From positions 52,403,859-52,467,858 of the forward strand of contig OX328132.1 of assembly GCA_946811695.1 (NCBI GenBank): a DNA stretch of 64,000 nucleotides, in the 5' to 3' direction. Made by a program: the position numbers and the translations under genes. Source of the stretch: Gonocerus acuteangulatus (Eukaryota > Arthropoda > Insecta > Hemiptera > Coreidae). Below the pieces are notes generated by a model. The model worked only from the letters and a program-made list of their open reading frames with translations, searched no databases and was not told where the DNA came from. Shown in pieces: positions 34,947-45,520 of the stretch; position 1 is the stretch's first letter; each line of letters starts with the position of its first letter.

Positions 34947-37900
34947 AATTTTAACCACCATTATTTTCGGTCTCTAGGGGTTCTGAAACGTGAAATTTTC
35001 TAGTCGGCACTTCCGGATTGTTTCATGAGATCAACCTTATAAGCGGGGTTCCTCCCTATGAAGGGAGGGAGGAACCGCGCTAAAACATATCTCCTCTCAA
35101 TGGAAAACATATTTCTGTACCTCAACCAGCCGTTATTCAGGCTATAATAAACACATGGGATGTACAGACAGAATGGTGAAATACATCAATTTTTTTAATA
35201 TTTTTCTAGGCTCAAACTAAAGCAAATGAGTCGAGAAATGCAAAAATTTATTTATATATATATATATATTTGGAGTAAATATTTGCCGTCTTTGGTGGGT
35301 TAATATATCATTTTTGTTCAATGTGTTTCTAAAGTACCTGAATTGTATGGTCAAACCGATCAGTCACAAATGATGTGTATTGGTGTCTCCTCTTCGGCTC
35401 CACACCACCTGCTTTTGGGGCAGTTGACTATGTTAATCCATAAAGATGCTTGTTCAGGTTGCAATTCCCCGTGATTATCCCCATCGCTTTCTGAAGATAT
35501 GCTTTGTTAAGAAGCCTTTCTGCCTCATAGTTGAAGTACAGCAGGAAAGATCACAAATACCTATGCCTGAAAGTCATAGGTATATGACAGCTCCTTTCCT
35601 AAGGCAACACTTGTGCCTCCCCCTCCCCCTTGGCATCCCATATACATACCATATTCTCGAACCAGTCTCCTCAGTCTTGGCACCATCTATGTAAATATCA
35701 AGCTCATTTGGTATACTCACTGATGTGGTCAGCTTAGATTTACATTTCACTCCAGTTCTAACTTTGAAGTCCCAACGGAAACCATATTCTGGGATTAAGC
35801 CTGTTGGAATACCTAATTCTTTTAATAATCTTGAAGATTTCTGAGTCATGCCTGCCCCTGAGGCATTCTAATCTCATCCAGAGAGGTCAACCTATTTGGT
35901 GTGGTTATGGCCATTCGTGCTAAATGCAAGTGTAGGGAAGATATGTTTAAGAGTGCCTCCAAGGCTAGTGTAGGGGTTGAACGCATTGCCCCACCTATAA
36001 GGAGGCACTCCTTTCTATGCATTCCATTAACCTGGTGGGTGCAAGGTAGACTTTCTCTTTATATGTTCCAAGCGTGCCTTCCAAATTAGCGTGTCCTAAG
36101 AGGAATAGTGTAGGCTTGCTTATTCATAATCATACAAATTATTAAGGATTACGGCGTGGAGACAAATGTATTTGTCTAAGCAGTGCTTAAATTTTAAATT
36201 GGAGTCACATGCTTCAAAATGGAATGAAGCCATTTATTGTAGGAGTCCTTCCATTCTAAAAATCAATAGTGTAGTAGGGGCCTCTTTCATCTAGTTCATT
36301 GATTAATGATGTTAACCCATTTCAGGGAAGATTTGAATAAGATACCTAAGAATAAACTATGCCGAGAGTCCAAGCCTGCACCAGCGCAAGGCCTTTCAAT
36401 TAACAGATCTTCAGAAATATAAATAAATAAACGTGTAAAGAAATTAAAAAAAAAAAAAAAAAAAAAATACTTATGCCATTTGCTTTTTTTCTATTTTTAA
36501 ATTTATTTTCAAAATGGCTGAATGTCATTAACCCTTAGAGGGCAGTTGACTGCTGTACAATTTGAGAGAGGCCATGCCCTGGCGCAGATGACTTCTGATC
36601 TGTTCTTGGTCTATCTAAGAGATTTTAGAGGAAATAATAGTTCCCTGTTTCACCACTATAATTCATGTAGGTGTCTTTTTATACTACATCTGGCTGGAAG
36701 ACAAGCAATGACCTTCATCTTTCGGGCTGTATCTCGCCCTTTTCCGTATGCCCTTTTCCGTAATGCCTTCAAAATAATTCGCAAGAAATGCAACATAACA
36801 TTGTACTCATTTCCCTTTTTCTAATAGTACCACGCACTAGAACTTTATTATATAAAAAATTATTTATAAAATAGTGTATTGATTGAAGCAGTGGGGGAAC
36901 TAGTGTAAATTTCTAAATAATATAAATATGTGAATATTGTAAAGAGCGCAAATATTTATAGCTCTGTTGCTGCTGGCCAACAGCCTGCATCAAAAAGGAC
37001 AATGGAAAAATAAAGGTACGTCACTCAGAAAAGAATACTGCACCCAGGGCAAGTATTGCGTTGCGGGCTTACACAAGGATCGATAGGTTAGATCAATTTG
37101 TTGCTCTAAATAATACAATTTTACAAAAGGCTAAATAATAAAACACAAATAAACAAGAGCTTCATCATATATTAAAAATCTGCTGTGTTATTAGCGATAG
37201 AACAGAAAAAGTATTGCTCGTAAAATTGATAGTTATCATATTTTATTTTCTATCTTTTCTGCAAAATTGGCAAATATTTGCCTTTTTATTGACAAGTTGC
37301 CTTCGGTACAAAATTTCAGTGGTTAGTCGTAGGCTCGGAACGGGACACTTGTGTCTCGTAAGAATTCCGGGACAAATGTGTCCCATAAACATCTATACAA
37401 ATATATACATCTCACGAAGTCAAAAACAATTTTCTGAAGGTTATTGCTTAATATTTTTGTTACTGAAGGTTATATGATAACTATTTTGAAGCAGAAGTAG
37501 GATCAGATAACAAACAAATGAGTATTTGATAATGCAAAATACGTAACTACGTTATATTCTCAAACTTTACAAGTATTATATAGAGAAATCGTACGAACCA
37601 AGTTAAATATTAAAAAAAAATTGTTTGAACAAGTTTCAGCTTGTAACAAAGGGTAATGAATAAGTGAAACAAAGCAAAAATTAAAACTCTTTTTTTTTTT
37701 CTTAAAAAAATCTGAGTTAATTATTCGATTGGGCTTCATGGTCCATTTTAAAAAATTTAGGCAGTAACCCGGATTCCCTTCACTCTCTGCAAAAAACGTG
37801 TACACTTTTTTATCAGGCTGGGTACAGGGCACTGGTGTCCTGTACACTGATTTCGTTCATTAGTATATGTTACTTTCTAATAATCTCTCTGCATCTATAG

Positions 37901-40900
37901 GACAATTGAGATTTTTCTTTTTTTTTGCCTTGGTTAAGGGAGTTGGGCTATTTTGTCCTCCGTACCATAGTGAAAGCCAGTCCCGTACCAAAGGCAACGT
38001 GTTAACAAATTCTGTTTTATTCTTTAGAATGTTTATGCTCTCTTTAACTTTCTATTTGGCAATGGTTTTTTACCAGTAAACAATGCTTAAATTTTTAAGC
38101 CAAAATTGCAGTCATATTTTATTCTGTGGTCAACGAGTGCCATTTTATTCTCACCTTGATCTTTGTTTTTTGCATACTGTTTCAATCTTTGCTTACACTA
38201 AACTTTCCTTAATATGATTTGAAACAATTTTGGCAATGCATCTGATCAAACATTATATTTTGTATGTGTTTTTCATCATATATTTTGTTTGTTTGTGTTT
38301 TTCATCAACTTTATCTTTATATTACATCATCATTTTCATCAAAGAGTTTGTCAGGAAAAGAAATTGTAATTGTGAAGTTTAGGGGCTTCCTCACTGTTTT
38401 TTTTAACATAACGTGATTTGATACACTAAACACGAATCCGTCAAAAAAAAAAAAAGTCACTATCAACTAGGAAAAAAGTTATTAAGCACTGAAGTTCACT
38501 GATATGCGGATTAAGAAAGCTAACGTAATCAACTATATTTGTAAGCATGCGCATGCGCGGGTATGGAAAAGTCTGTAATAAAGAAGTCTAATTGACATTT
38601 ATCATCACTTATTTATGCAGAAATACATGCTATGCGTTTCCACTCGCTATGCTTGCTCAAGAAGATATCAAAGCTCTAGTCAATCCAACTCACTAAAATT
38701 AATAGAATTCTATTAATTTTAGTGTAAGATTTGGATTGACTAGAGTTTTGATACCTTTTTGAGCGGTCGAAAACGCATAGCATGTATGCCCATAAGCGAC
38801 AGGTTACGACAGGTGAGGAGGCCCTTCAAATTTAAATTATTTTTGAATAAATAATTTATCAACATTTCAAATAGAGTTCTTTGTTTCCCACTTTTACATC
38901 CCTGCACATGACGCCAGATTTTATAACCTGCATAACAGTGAACTTTAGTGCTTAATAAATTCTTTCCTAGTTGAGAACGATTTTTTTTTTCTTTTTTAAT
39001 GGATTCATATTTAATGCATCAAAATACATTATAGCGAAAAATTTGAAAATAATCATTTTGGAGGATGCTAAACTGCAAATTTATCGATTTATTTGTATAA
39101 TTATCTTCAATGATTGTTTATATTTACAATTCGCAACCTATTGCATTATGGGCATATGTGCTATGAGTTTCCGCTTGCTTCTATATATCTAACCTCTAGT
39201 CAATTCAACTCAGTATAATTAATAGAATTCTATTAATTTTTAGCGAGTTTTTAGCGAGCACAACAAGTGAGGAGGCCCTTAAAATTTATAATTGTTTTTC
39301 AGTAAATAATTTATCAACATTTCAAATGAGAGCTCTTTATTTTACAATTTTATGCGCATGTATTTTTTAATGCGCATATGCATGTTTATAAATATCGTTG
39401 TTTATGCTAGCTTTCCTAACCTGCATAACAGTGAACTTTAGTGCTTTATAACTTTTTCCCTAGTTGAGAGCGACTTTTTTGTTTTTTTAACGGATTCATG
39501 TTCTGTGCATTAGTATACGTAATAGAACAACATGTAAACAAATCAGTGAGGAGGCCCTTAAACTTTACAATTACCACAGAAATGTTGAATTAACGTTAAA
39601 AAATGTTTATTATAATAAATATGTTTGGTAGAACTGAAGTTTCGCGTCCTCAAAACCGATTTCTTTCAAATATTGTACAATAACGTATTTTGATGAAGTT
39701 CAGTGTTATGCGGGTTATGAGGGCTAATGTAAACAACTAAATTTGCCAACATGCTCATGCGCGGGTATGGAAAAGTCCATGGAAGGATGTCTAGGAGGAT
39801 AAGAAGAATGTCTAGGACGACTTTTAGGCATACTTGCTATGCGTTTCCGCTCACTCAAGAAGATATCGAAACCCTAGTCAATATAACTCGCTAAAATTAA
39901 TAGAATTCCATTAGTTTTAGCGAGTTGGATCGTAGTGAGCGGAAACGCATAGCACTTCTGACCATAAGCAGCAGGTGACGAGTGAGGATACCCTTAAAAT
40001 TGACAATATTTTTGAATAAATGGTTTATGAACAATGAGAGGTCTCTGTTTCCCAATGTTACATATCTGTGTATGTGCATGTTTACAAATACGCTGTTTAC
40101 GCCTACTTTTATAACCTTCCTAATAGTGAACTTTTGTGCTTAATAGCTTCTTTCCTAGTTGAAAGCGATTTTTTTTTTTTTTTTTTTTAACGTTTTCGTG
40201 TTTAGTGCATTAAAATAGGTTGTTGTGAAAAATGTTAAAGAAATCATTTGTGAGGACGCTAAACTTCAGTTTAGCTTACCATATGTTGTATTGTTTTCTA
40301 AATTATTTGCTCATTACTTCCTCGGGACAGTTATTATCTAAAAAAAATTGCTTTCAGGTTTTGATTTTATAATATATTTAGGACAAGTTCTCTTCACTGT
40401 TGTTAGTGATCCATTGTAAACCAAATTAGTTTTGGTCACCCTGAAGAGGCACTTAAACAGTTGTAAATATGTAAGGAAAAGAATAAAAAACAAGTGAAGT
40501 GTAATTTGACGTGTTATTGATATTCGAAAATAGTTTAAAATTTATATGGGCAGTTAGAACAATAATTATTCATTCTCCCTGAAAAAGTACTTTTTTTTTC
40601 CTCATAAAAGCTCTTTTGACTTCGTTAGTAGGCTAGGTTGTGAAACAAGTAGTTGTAATACAATTATGGAGCCCTTATACTCGTGTTTTATAACTATTGA
40701 CCGACTAACGTTTTCAAAGTTAACATAACTATAATGAGATTGCTTTTCGAAAATGGGTTTCTTGGTATTTCACGGATAATACTGAGGTAGCAGCAAAATA
40801 TTAAGAATAATGAGCTATTTTCAAGCCATTTCAAGGGATATAATATTACATACAGCAGGACACAACAAGGATAAAAATCCATTCCTTGCTTTACAGCAAA

Positions 40901-41776
40901 TATTTCTAAAAAAATCGCTGACTGAGAAACTATACATATTTTGTCAATATCAGCAGAATGTTATCAACTTTTCTCTTAATAAACAATTATTATAATCGGT
41001 TCATCTTCACTTTGAGTCATCCTATTATCAATCAAGAGAGATAAAACCATAAGACCTAATCTAAAGGTTTTAGTTATCTTTCAGCATTGTAAAACTTTCA
41101 ATAATATAAAACAAATGTAGTATTTATTTAATATAGCTAGCAAGCAACATAAAATACCCATATATTTACTTTACATCCGATAAGTAGATAACCATGATAA
41201 GAACTATTACGTACCATATATGTATATCTTTATAACTCAGATTCTTGAATGATCCCCAGTTTTATCGTTAATTGTCAATCTAAATCAGTAAATTTGATGA
41301 CAGCTATTTTCAATAATTAACAATTCAATACACAATAAAACAAGTTTAGCAGCAAATTATTCTTTAATGGTAGACCAATACTCTCAAACAAATAATATAA
41401 TAGATATTTTGATTCAATAACTAACCGGATTAGACATTAAAATTTGTAATAACCAACATAAAACTTTGCAAATATGCATTGGTCAAGTACAATTTACAAT
41501 AAATAGATAACAAGTACATTAAAATGAATTAAGGTTTTGAACACATCTAAACACTATCCCAAAAAAATTGTAAGTTCAAAATTGTATCCTGCTATCAAAA
41601 CCACATACTTTGTTTACTTCTGAATTTATGACATAATCACTTTGTAAAATAATAAAAATCAACTGAAATACAATATACTTTAAGTTACTTACTGCTCTCC
41701 AAATTCTTTTGGTCGGAGGAGATTTTGTCAACCATCCTTCATGAACTATTTCTAAATTATCAGATTTATGAGACAT
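25172..41776 (-). CDS. Gab1/dos-like: GAB/Dos-family docking protein, complete, six exons
   Basis: GAB proteins (Drosophila Dos) are membrane-recruited scaffolds downstream of receptor tyrosine kinases. They bind Grb2 and the phosphatase SHP2/Corkscrew. Exons on the - strand: 41776-41693, 34028-33900, 31872-31695, 27492-26590, 25629-25496 and 25411-25172 (1668 nt, 555 aa), with all phases matching. An N-terminal PH domain spans about residues 9-121 (EGWLTKSPP, RWRKRWFVLR, YYLAAETEADMNKWV, CVCHVCGL). A long disordered region follows, with proline-rich KPIAPPRPPKP (265-275), YIPI (165), YLNI (289) and YDFPRSH (311). The Grb2 C-SH3 consensus PxxxRxxKP is met by PVVNRDLKP (385-393). The C-terminus holds IQYLDLD (Tyr502) and VYKEVDFVKTEAF (Tyr526), the usual SHP2-docking neighbourhood. 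No signal peptide or membrane segment. Which vertebrate paralog it resembles most is not assigned. Confidence 0.92.
25496..25629 (-). CDS. Gab1/dos-like: GAB exon 5
   Basis: Acceptor GTCTTCAG and donor GTATGA. It reads VPIKLGPPPVGRSEFNNFHE and a Ser-rich acidic tail, and enters the last exon in phase 0. Confidence 0.88.
26227..26272 (+). mobile_element. Internally deleted SINE
   Basis: The SINE head GGGGTCTTCCCATGGTCTAG TGGCTA is joined directly to the family 3' end GGCCGTAAAAAA, losing box B and the whole body. It lies in the GAB intron between exons 4 and 5. Confidence 0.6.
26590..27492 (-). CDS. Gab1/dos-like: GAB exon 4 (disordered, proline- and tyrosine-rich)
   Basis: A 903-nt exon from acceptor TTTTCAG to donor GTAAGA, phase 1 at both ends. 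It holds KPIAPPRPPKP, DMYDFPRSH and the Grb2-SH3 motif PVVNRDLKP. Confidence 0.93.
27733..28442. mobile_element. piggyBac-like remnant with TTAA ends
   Basis: The left end TTAACACTTTCTGGACGGTG and the reverse complement of the right end, TTAACCCTATAGAGACGGCG, agree at most positions, and both begin with TTAA. GACTGGCTGACxGTGGxCTT is repeated at 27777 and 27822. An interior + strand frame (KEDDSSQPGPSLAPGSN, about 28078-28130) resembles the acidic N-terminus of piggyBac transposases, but the rest is missing. Confidence 0.5.
28498..28562 (+). mobile_element. tRNA-like SINE head
   Basis: GGGTGGCTAGTGTTTCGG (box A-like) and GAGTTCGAATCCTGC (box B GTTCGAATCC) are spaced as in a tRNA, but the acceptor stem does not pair. 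A degraded tRNA-derived retroposon is the likeliest reading. Confidence 0.35.
28615..29190. repeat. Dispersed repeat, copy 2
   Basis: Partner of 8157-8730, sharing ordered blocks such as CCAAAAATAATAGCAGATTT and TTTTTCCCAGTC. Same orientation. Confidence 0.6.
30424..30474. repeat. Poly(A) run joined to (TA)n
   Basis: About 30 A residues then TA dinucleotides, in a GAB intron. Possibly the tail of an unrecognised retroposon. Confidence 0.8.
30644..31125 (+). repeat. Direct repeat pair of about 155 bp
   Basis: The segment at 30644-30800 (GAAGAAACAACTATGACC, ATTCCAGGAAGAAG, CGTTCCATCCAAAAATATCA) recurs at about 30975-31120 with minor changes. The spacing is about 330 bp. Both copies read as similar charged peptide (KIFQEE), as if from the 3' end of a retroelement gene. 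No reverse transcriptase motif is present. Confidence 0.6.
31695..31872 (-). CDS. Gab1/dos-like: GAB exon 3 (end of PH domain)
   Basis: Acceptor ATTTCAG and donor GTAAGC, ending in phase 1. It reads VDAGLEFESSKHKYRHMFDV and then TYYLAAETEADMNKWVDCVC, including the invariant PH C-helix Trp. Confidence 0.93.
31981..32600 (+). mobile_element. Penelope-like fragment with 54-bp inverted ends
   Basis: TACTACATTCTGGCATATAT at the left edge and its reverse complement ending at 32600 extend to about 54 bp with few mismatches (31981-32034 and 32547-32600). The related flanks TAGACTTTCATGTC (about 31967) and TAGACTTTCATCATGTC (about 32639) could be a diverged target duplication. It lies in the GAB intron between exons 2 and 3. 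Confidence 0.65.
32034..32498 (+). pseudogene. Penelope-like RT/GIY-YIG remnant, internally deleted
   Basis: A 154-codon open frame. The first part, GESSPLVAIIFMEDFKQRV then PKLWVRYVDN, matches the reverse-transcriptase blocks (SxxSPxxAxxFME, WxRYVDD) of Penelope-like elements, with YVDN in place of YVDD. It then jumps to CHLDRRLIWEAIKIRKRHGN and FNKNDGWKLPRAW, similar to the C-terminal endonuclease region (EAIxIRKxxxNFNRDxG). The thumb, linker and much of the GIY-YIG core are absent, so it cannot be autonomous. Recognition is from motif memory. Confidence 0.65.
33232..33336 (-). mobile_element. Second tRNA-derived SINE family
   Basis: On the - strand: CCCGTGAGTGGTAAGGCGTG (box A region), GAGCTCTTAACACTCC (anticodon arm) and GGGTTTGATTCCCACTAGGG (box B). 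A related copy is at about 60338-60390. The acceptor stem is poorly paired, so a retroposon head rather than a working tRNA gene. Confidence 0.5.
33900..34028 (-). CDS. Gab1/dos-like: GAB exon 2 (PH domain, RWRKRWFVLR)
   Basis: It has 43 codons, acceptor TATTTCAG and donor GTAAAA, phase 0 at both ends. It reads RWRKRWFVLRHSGELPGQYY then LYYYTDRNCRTLKGQIDLDQ, the PH beta-2 to beta-4 region. This exon is easily missed because its open frame is short. Confidence 0.92.
34507..34566. repeat. Poly(A) tract of about 58 bases
   Basis: An uninterrupted A run in a GAB intron, probably a retroposon tail. No body was identified on its left. Confidence 0.85.
34855..34944. repeat. (TA)n with TATATG units
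   Basis: Mixed TATATG and TA repeats over 90 bp. Confidence 0.93.
34945..35000 (+). mobile_element. Possible HINE-like 3' segment
   Basis: The TA array followed by AAATTTTAACCACCATTATT TTCGGTCTCTAGG resembles the (TA)n then AATTTTAACxGGGGTCATTT segment of the elements at 45.5 and 54.76 kb. The terminal hairpin is not seen. Confidence 0.35.
35340..36310 (-). pseudogene. LINE fragment (RT tail, RNase H, C-terminal zinc knuckle)
   Basis: Minus-strand translation across frameshifts gives GAMRSTPTLALEALLNISSL (about 35990), equivalent to the GALRTTPTAALEALLNLPPL block after the reverse transcriptase in R1/Jockey-type non-LTR elements. LDIYIDGAKTEETGSRIWYV (about 35640-35700) matches the RNase H start (YTDGSK). 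NKHLYWINIVNCPKSRWCGA with EEETPIHIICD (about 35370-35460) matches the C-terminal CxxC...E.H...C knuckle. The first catalytic Asp of RNase H is conserved but stops and frameshifts abound. Inserted in GAB intron 1, same strand as GAB. Confidence 0.75.
36446..36468 (+). repeat. Poly(A) run
   Basis: Twenty-three A residues after AAATAAATAAACGTG. It may be the tail of a + strand retroposon whose body is unrecognised. Confidence 0.7.
38340..40260. repeat. Cluster of palindromic repeats with GAATTC centres
   Basis: Three related palindromes (TTAATAGAATTCTATTAA type) sit at about 38700-38722, 39214-39240 and 39895-39925. Each is followed by GAGGAGGCCCTTxAAATTT-like sequence and a copy of AACAGTGAACTTTAGTGCTT (38935, 39427, 40125). 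The inverse of the last block occurs at about 38400-38520 (AGCACTGAAGTTCACTGATA). The arrangement suggests foldback elements inserted into, or duplicated from, one another in GAB intron 1. Confidence 0.6.
41693..41776 (-). CDS. Gab1/dos-like: GAB exon 1 (start of PH domain)
   Basis: ATG at 41774-41776 is the first Met ahead of IVHEGWLTKSPPTKRIWRA, the first PH strand. Donor GTAAGT follows GCA (phase 0). An intron of about 7.7 kb follows. Confidence 0.9.
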
Positions 41777-42668
41777 AATGAAATCACTTCACAAACGCAC
41801 AGAGGCAATATCACAGTTGATAACAGCCCTAAAACCAATTTCAGTGCTGGCAGAGTAGTTAATCAAGCTAATAACATCGATGTCAAACATATAAAATACT
41901 GTCATTTTTTAAAAAAAAAACTCCAATTGTTCAATTGTTAAATTTCTAGTTAAAGATTAAAACCTACGAATTGTACAGTTTTTGCAGTCTTGCCAGCCTA
42001 TGAGATAAGAGAAAGATAAAAAATAAAAATAAAAAAATAAAAAATAAACCGGCAATGACTATTAAACTTAATAGATTTTATAATTGCTATATTCTAAAAA
42101 TGTTATTAGTTTTAGTCCAATGCGTAAACAATTCTATTGACAGTACGCGTTAATTTTTATATATATCTGTCAAATAATTTTTTTCAAGTCTAGAGTCCTT
42201 TATAGGTATATTCTTCCGCAGATTTTATGTAAGATGTATTATATTATAAAAAATGTACTACAAAAATAAACAAATTATCATACACTGGGAAACACATATG
42301 ATAACACAAGGAGCCAAATAACGAATGAGTATTATAGGAGTTGATTCACTATCAACAGTTCGAGGAGACCCAGTGAGTCAGTCAGCCTTTGTATAGACAG
42401 TGACTACTTTATCCATGTTTCTCAAAATAAAGTCTGGATGATTCACTTTTTGATTCGATAGCCAATACTTTTGTTCCAAGCTTTTTCCGGGTAAATCACC
42501 ATTCTATCACAAATATCATAGTCTCTATGCATTTTTACTTATGCACAATTCAAATTTAGTAATAATTTGAATAGTCAAATAAAGGTATTATAAATATTTG
42601 GTTGGAAAGCGGCATACAATGATTTTATAGAGGCACTTGGGGTTAACGTATTATTAAAATTGGTTTAT
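41777..42668. other. Region upstream of GAB, possible promoter or 5' UTR
   Basis: AT-rich, with no recognised core-promoter motif and no gene. GAB transcription would begin here or beyond if there is no non-coding upstream exon. Confidence 0.3.
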
Positions 42669-42681
42669 TTATTTTCCTGGG

Positions 42682-42842
42682 GTCTCCCGTGGTCTAGTGG
42701 CTAGCGCGCTGGATTCATAAGCGGGAGATGGTGGGTTCGATCCCCACCGGCGCCAGAAATTTTCTCATCTCAGGGCTCGCTGAGAAAATTCCTGGTTGCA
42801 CCCTGGATGTCGGCGCTAATAGCTACGATTTGTTGATGCGCC

Positions 42843-42884
<42 letters not shown>
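42682..42884 (+). mobile_element. tRNA-derived SINE, young full-length copy
   Basis: Box A TGGTCTAGTGG and box B GGTTCGATCCC are intact. A body GGGCTCGCTGAGAAAATTCC and tail GGCGCTAATAGC...GATGCGCCGT are followed by about 38 A residues. Target duplication: TTATTTTCCTGGG (42669-42681) against TTATTTTTCTGGG (42885-42897), one mismatch. It is almost identical to the copy at 47509, so recently active. Confidence 0.92.
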
Positions 42885-42886
<2 letters not shown>

Positions 42887-42969
42887 ATTTTTCTGGGCAT
42901 ATTCCTTAAAATAATTGGGTCTGTTACAGTAAAAAAAATATAAACTTTTTTACATACTATTATATGAAT

Positions 42970-43330
42970 GGGGGCGAGGTTAGCTCAGTGGTAGAGCACT
43001 CGACTAATGAACTGGAGGACCAGGTTCAAAACCCGAGCGCGCACTAAAGATTTTTTCTTCTAGTGCTACCGTTCGAGGGTTGGATTTGGGGTCCCAGATC
43101 GTCCCTAGGCTCACCCAGCCTTTAATTAATTTAAATAATAATGGGTACCTTGACTCTAGCAGTCGAAGCAGCCAAGGGGAAAATCAGGCGGCCGGAGCAT
43201 AGTATTGACCACACTATCTCCCTAGTGTGCCGTATGGTCAAGAATCAGATACCTCTACAGCATCTGCCCCTCTGGGCCCTTGTGGCCTGTTACGGGACTG
43301 ATTTTGTTTTTATTATTATATTAATAATAC
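42970..43330 (+). mobile_element. Third SINE family, tRNA-headed, about 350 bp
   Basis: The head GGCGAGGTTAGCTCAGTGG TAGAGC (box A TAGCTCAGTGG) and CAGGTTCAAAACCC (box B) are tRNA-like with an Ile-type CTAATGA loop, but the anticodon stem is mispaired. A long GC-rich body (GGTACCTTGACTCTAGCAGT, CTAGTGTGCCGTATGGTCA) ends in an (ATT)n-like tail. It is much more GC-rich than its surroundings. Confidence 0.7.
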
Positions 43331-43627
43331 AAATTTCATCTAGTATATAAACTAAGAAATAATAACACAAAAATATGTGACTCACAGGAATTGCCCCTTC
43401 TTAGCGCGTTTCCGTAACATTCTTATCCCTGGTGACATCTATAGTCCGACCGTAAACAAAAGAACCAGAAGGGGCGTGGCCGGAGGGGAGCTAGGCCATC
43501 CCCCACATGGGGTGAAGGCAGCGCGTGCGCACTATCTGGCTCTTTTCTTCGCGGCACACCTATAGGAAGCTTGGAATATATATAGTTAATATTATGTGAA
43601 AAATGTAAACACCTGCCTCTATTTTAG

Positions 43628-43752
43628 GGTGCAATAGTGTCTTAATTGGCTAACTATTCCAAGTTCTAGATTGTTAGTATTCCATAACCCCCCCCCCCCC
43701 CCCCCCCGAAATTCTTCTAGCTCCTCCCGAAATTATTTTCTAGATACGCCGA
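43628..43752 (+). mobile_element. MITE family A, partial copy
   Basis: GGCTAACTATTCCAAGTTCT AGATTGTTAGTATTCCATA, a C homopolymer of about 21, then CTAGATACGCC. It matches the right half of the element at 3026-3435. Confidence 0.6.
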
Positions 43753-44539
43753 TGATTTGGGCAAATTAGGAATTTAGATCCCGAGTAACCCCTGCCCTCT
43801 GCAGGTGAGCCTATTTTGGTGCCAAGTGAAAGGTGAGGTAGTCACTCCGTCCGAAGTACGGGGGATACCGGGAAAACGACTAACATTGCACGTCGCCCCT
43901 ACCTGCCGTGCGTATACAAGAGAATATTAGGCTGTGATGCTCTGAAGCTATTTGGAGGGAAGTTTAAAGCAGATACTGCAGTCTAGGAAGGCGAACCCTA
44001 GAGCCGAAGCTACGGAGGAACACAGAAACTGCCTGGACCAGCAAGTCAGCGTAATAGGACCAGCAAAAGTCCGTCACGCAGGAGCTGCATAACTAAGCAC
44101 TTTCCTCAGAATTTGGGTAGTGTAGACTGCTTTCCAGAACAATTTGCTTAAAATATCCTACATAAATAAAATAAAAACATGAATAGTTCTCTTTTAAATT
44201 TGTAATGAGTAACTGATCAATTATTAATTTGCTTCCAGAGTTATGTTTACACATGGTACCTACTACACTACGTAATAAATACAAAAAACCTCATATTATC
44301 GTATTTTGATCTAACGCAGGAACAGGATACAGTCCCTCTAGATACAAAGCGCTTCTTGCGGCGGCTTTGTGAACCTACGTCTGGCGGGCTTTTCTATTGA
44401 AATATATTACAAAGTAAACCCCCGCTTTCCGATTGACCGATTCAGCTCATTTTTACAACACTTCTTTCTCATGAGTTACCCACGACGTACACCGCGTTTC
44501 GTTTCAATACAGCAGAAATTTCGACCGGTATGAGTATAT

Positions 44540-45300
44540 TAGGAATTTGGGTCCAGAGTAAACCCCCCCTTCTAATTAACCGATTTAGTTTATTTTTACA
44601 ACACATATTTACCTGTGGATTACCACTACGAATACCGAGTTTCGTCAAAATATACCAAAAATCACGGCTGGTAGTGGCGAATTGGTATTGTGGGTCCGGA
44701 GTAAACCCCCCCTCCTAATCAACCGATTTAGTTTATTTTTACAACACATATTTACCTCTGGATTACCACTACGAATACCGAGTTTCGTCAAAATATACCA
44801 AAAATCACGGCTGGTAGTGGCGAATTGGTATTGTGGGTCCGGAGTAAACCCCCCCCCCCCCCCTCCAAATAACCCGAATTAGTTTATTTTTACAACCCAT
44901 TTTTCTCTGTTGATTACCACCACGAATACCGAGTTTCGTCGAAATATACCAAAAATCACGGCTGGTAGTGGCGAATTGGTATTGTGGGTCCGGAGTAAAC
45001 CCCCCCTCCTAATCAACCGATTTAGTTTATTTTTACAACACATATTTACCTGTGGATTACCACTACGAATACCGAGTTTCGTCGAAATATACCAAAAATC
45101 ACGGCTGGTATTGGCGAATAGGTATTGTGGGTCCGGAGTAAACCCCCCCTCCTAATGAACCGATTTAGTTCATTTTTATATCTCACTTTTCTCTCTATAT
45201 TACCACTACGAATACCAAGTTTCGTTGAAATATAACAAATATTACGGCTGACATGGTCAAATTAGTGTTTTGGGTTCGGGGTAAACCCCCCCCCTTCCGG
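44540..45300 (+). repeat. About 143-bp tandem repeats, five to six units
   Basis: Each unit runs GTCCGGAGTAAACCCCCC, ACCGATTTAGTTTATTTTTA, ACTACGAATACCGAGTTTCG, AAATCACGGCTGGTAGTGGC, with starts near 44556, 44699, 44841, 44993, 45135 and 45278. The inner units are nearly identical and the outer ones diverged. Open frames through it repeat the same meaningless peptide. Fewer units occur in the copies at 54.2 and 62.9 kb. Confidence 0.9.
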
Positions 45301-45408
45301 TGGACCGACTTTGGTGGTAAACGAACTCGTTCAATCGTTTGCTAATTGAATGTTATATACCAAGTTTCGTGACGAAAAAACAAAAACTCTGGCCGCTATC
45401 GTGTTAAC

Positions 45409-45520
<112 letters not shown>

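Noticed and set aside
42970..43044. Functional tRNA-Ile gene
   Set aside because: Box A and B are good, but the anticodon stem is mispaired, the acceptor stem does not close and a long retroposon body follows.
43141..43565. GC-rich open frames
   Set aside because: The first is the body of the tRNA-headed SINE. The second overlaps a dispersed repeat. Neither resembles a protein family.
44530..45155. Three open frames with the same repeated peptide
   Set aside because: They follow the 143-bp tandem repeat; the frame stays open because the repeat lacks stops in it, not because it is coding.
44540..45300. CRISPR-like array
   Set aside because: The units are 143 bp with no unique spacers, in a eukaryotic mobile element.
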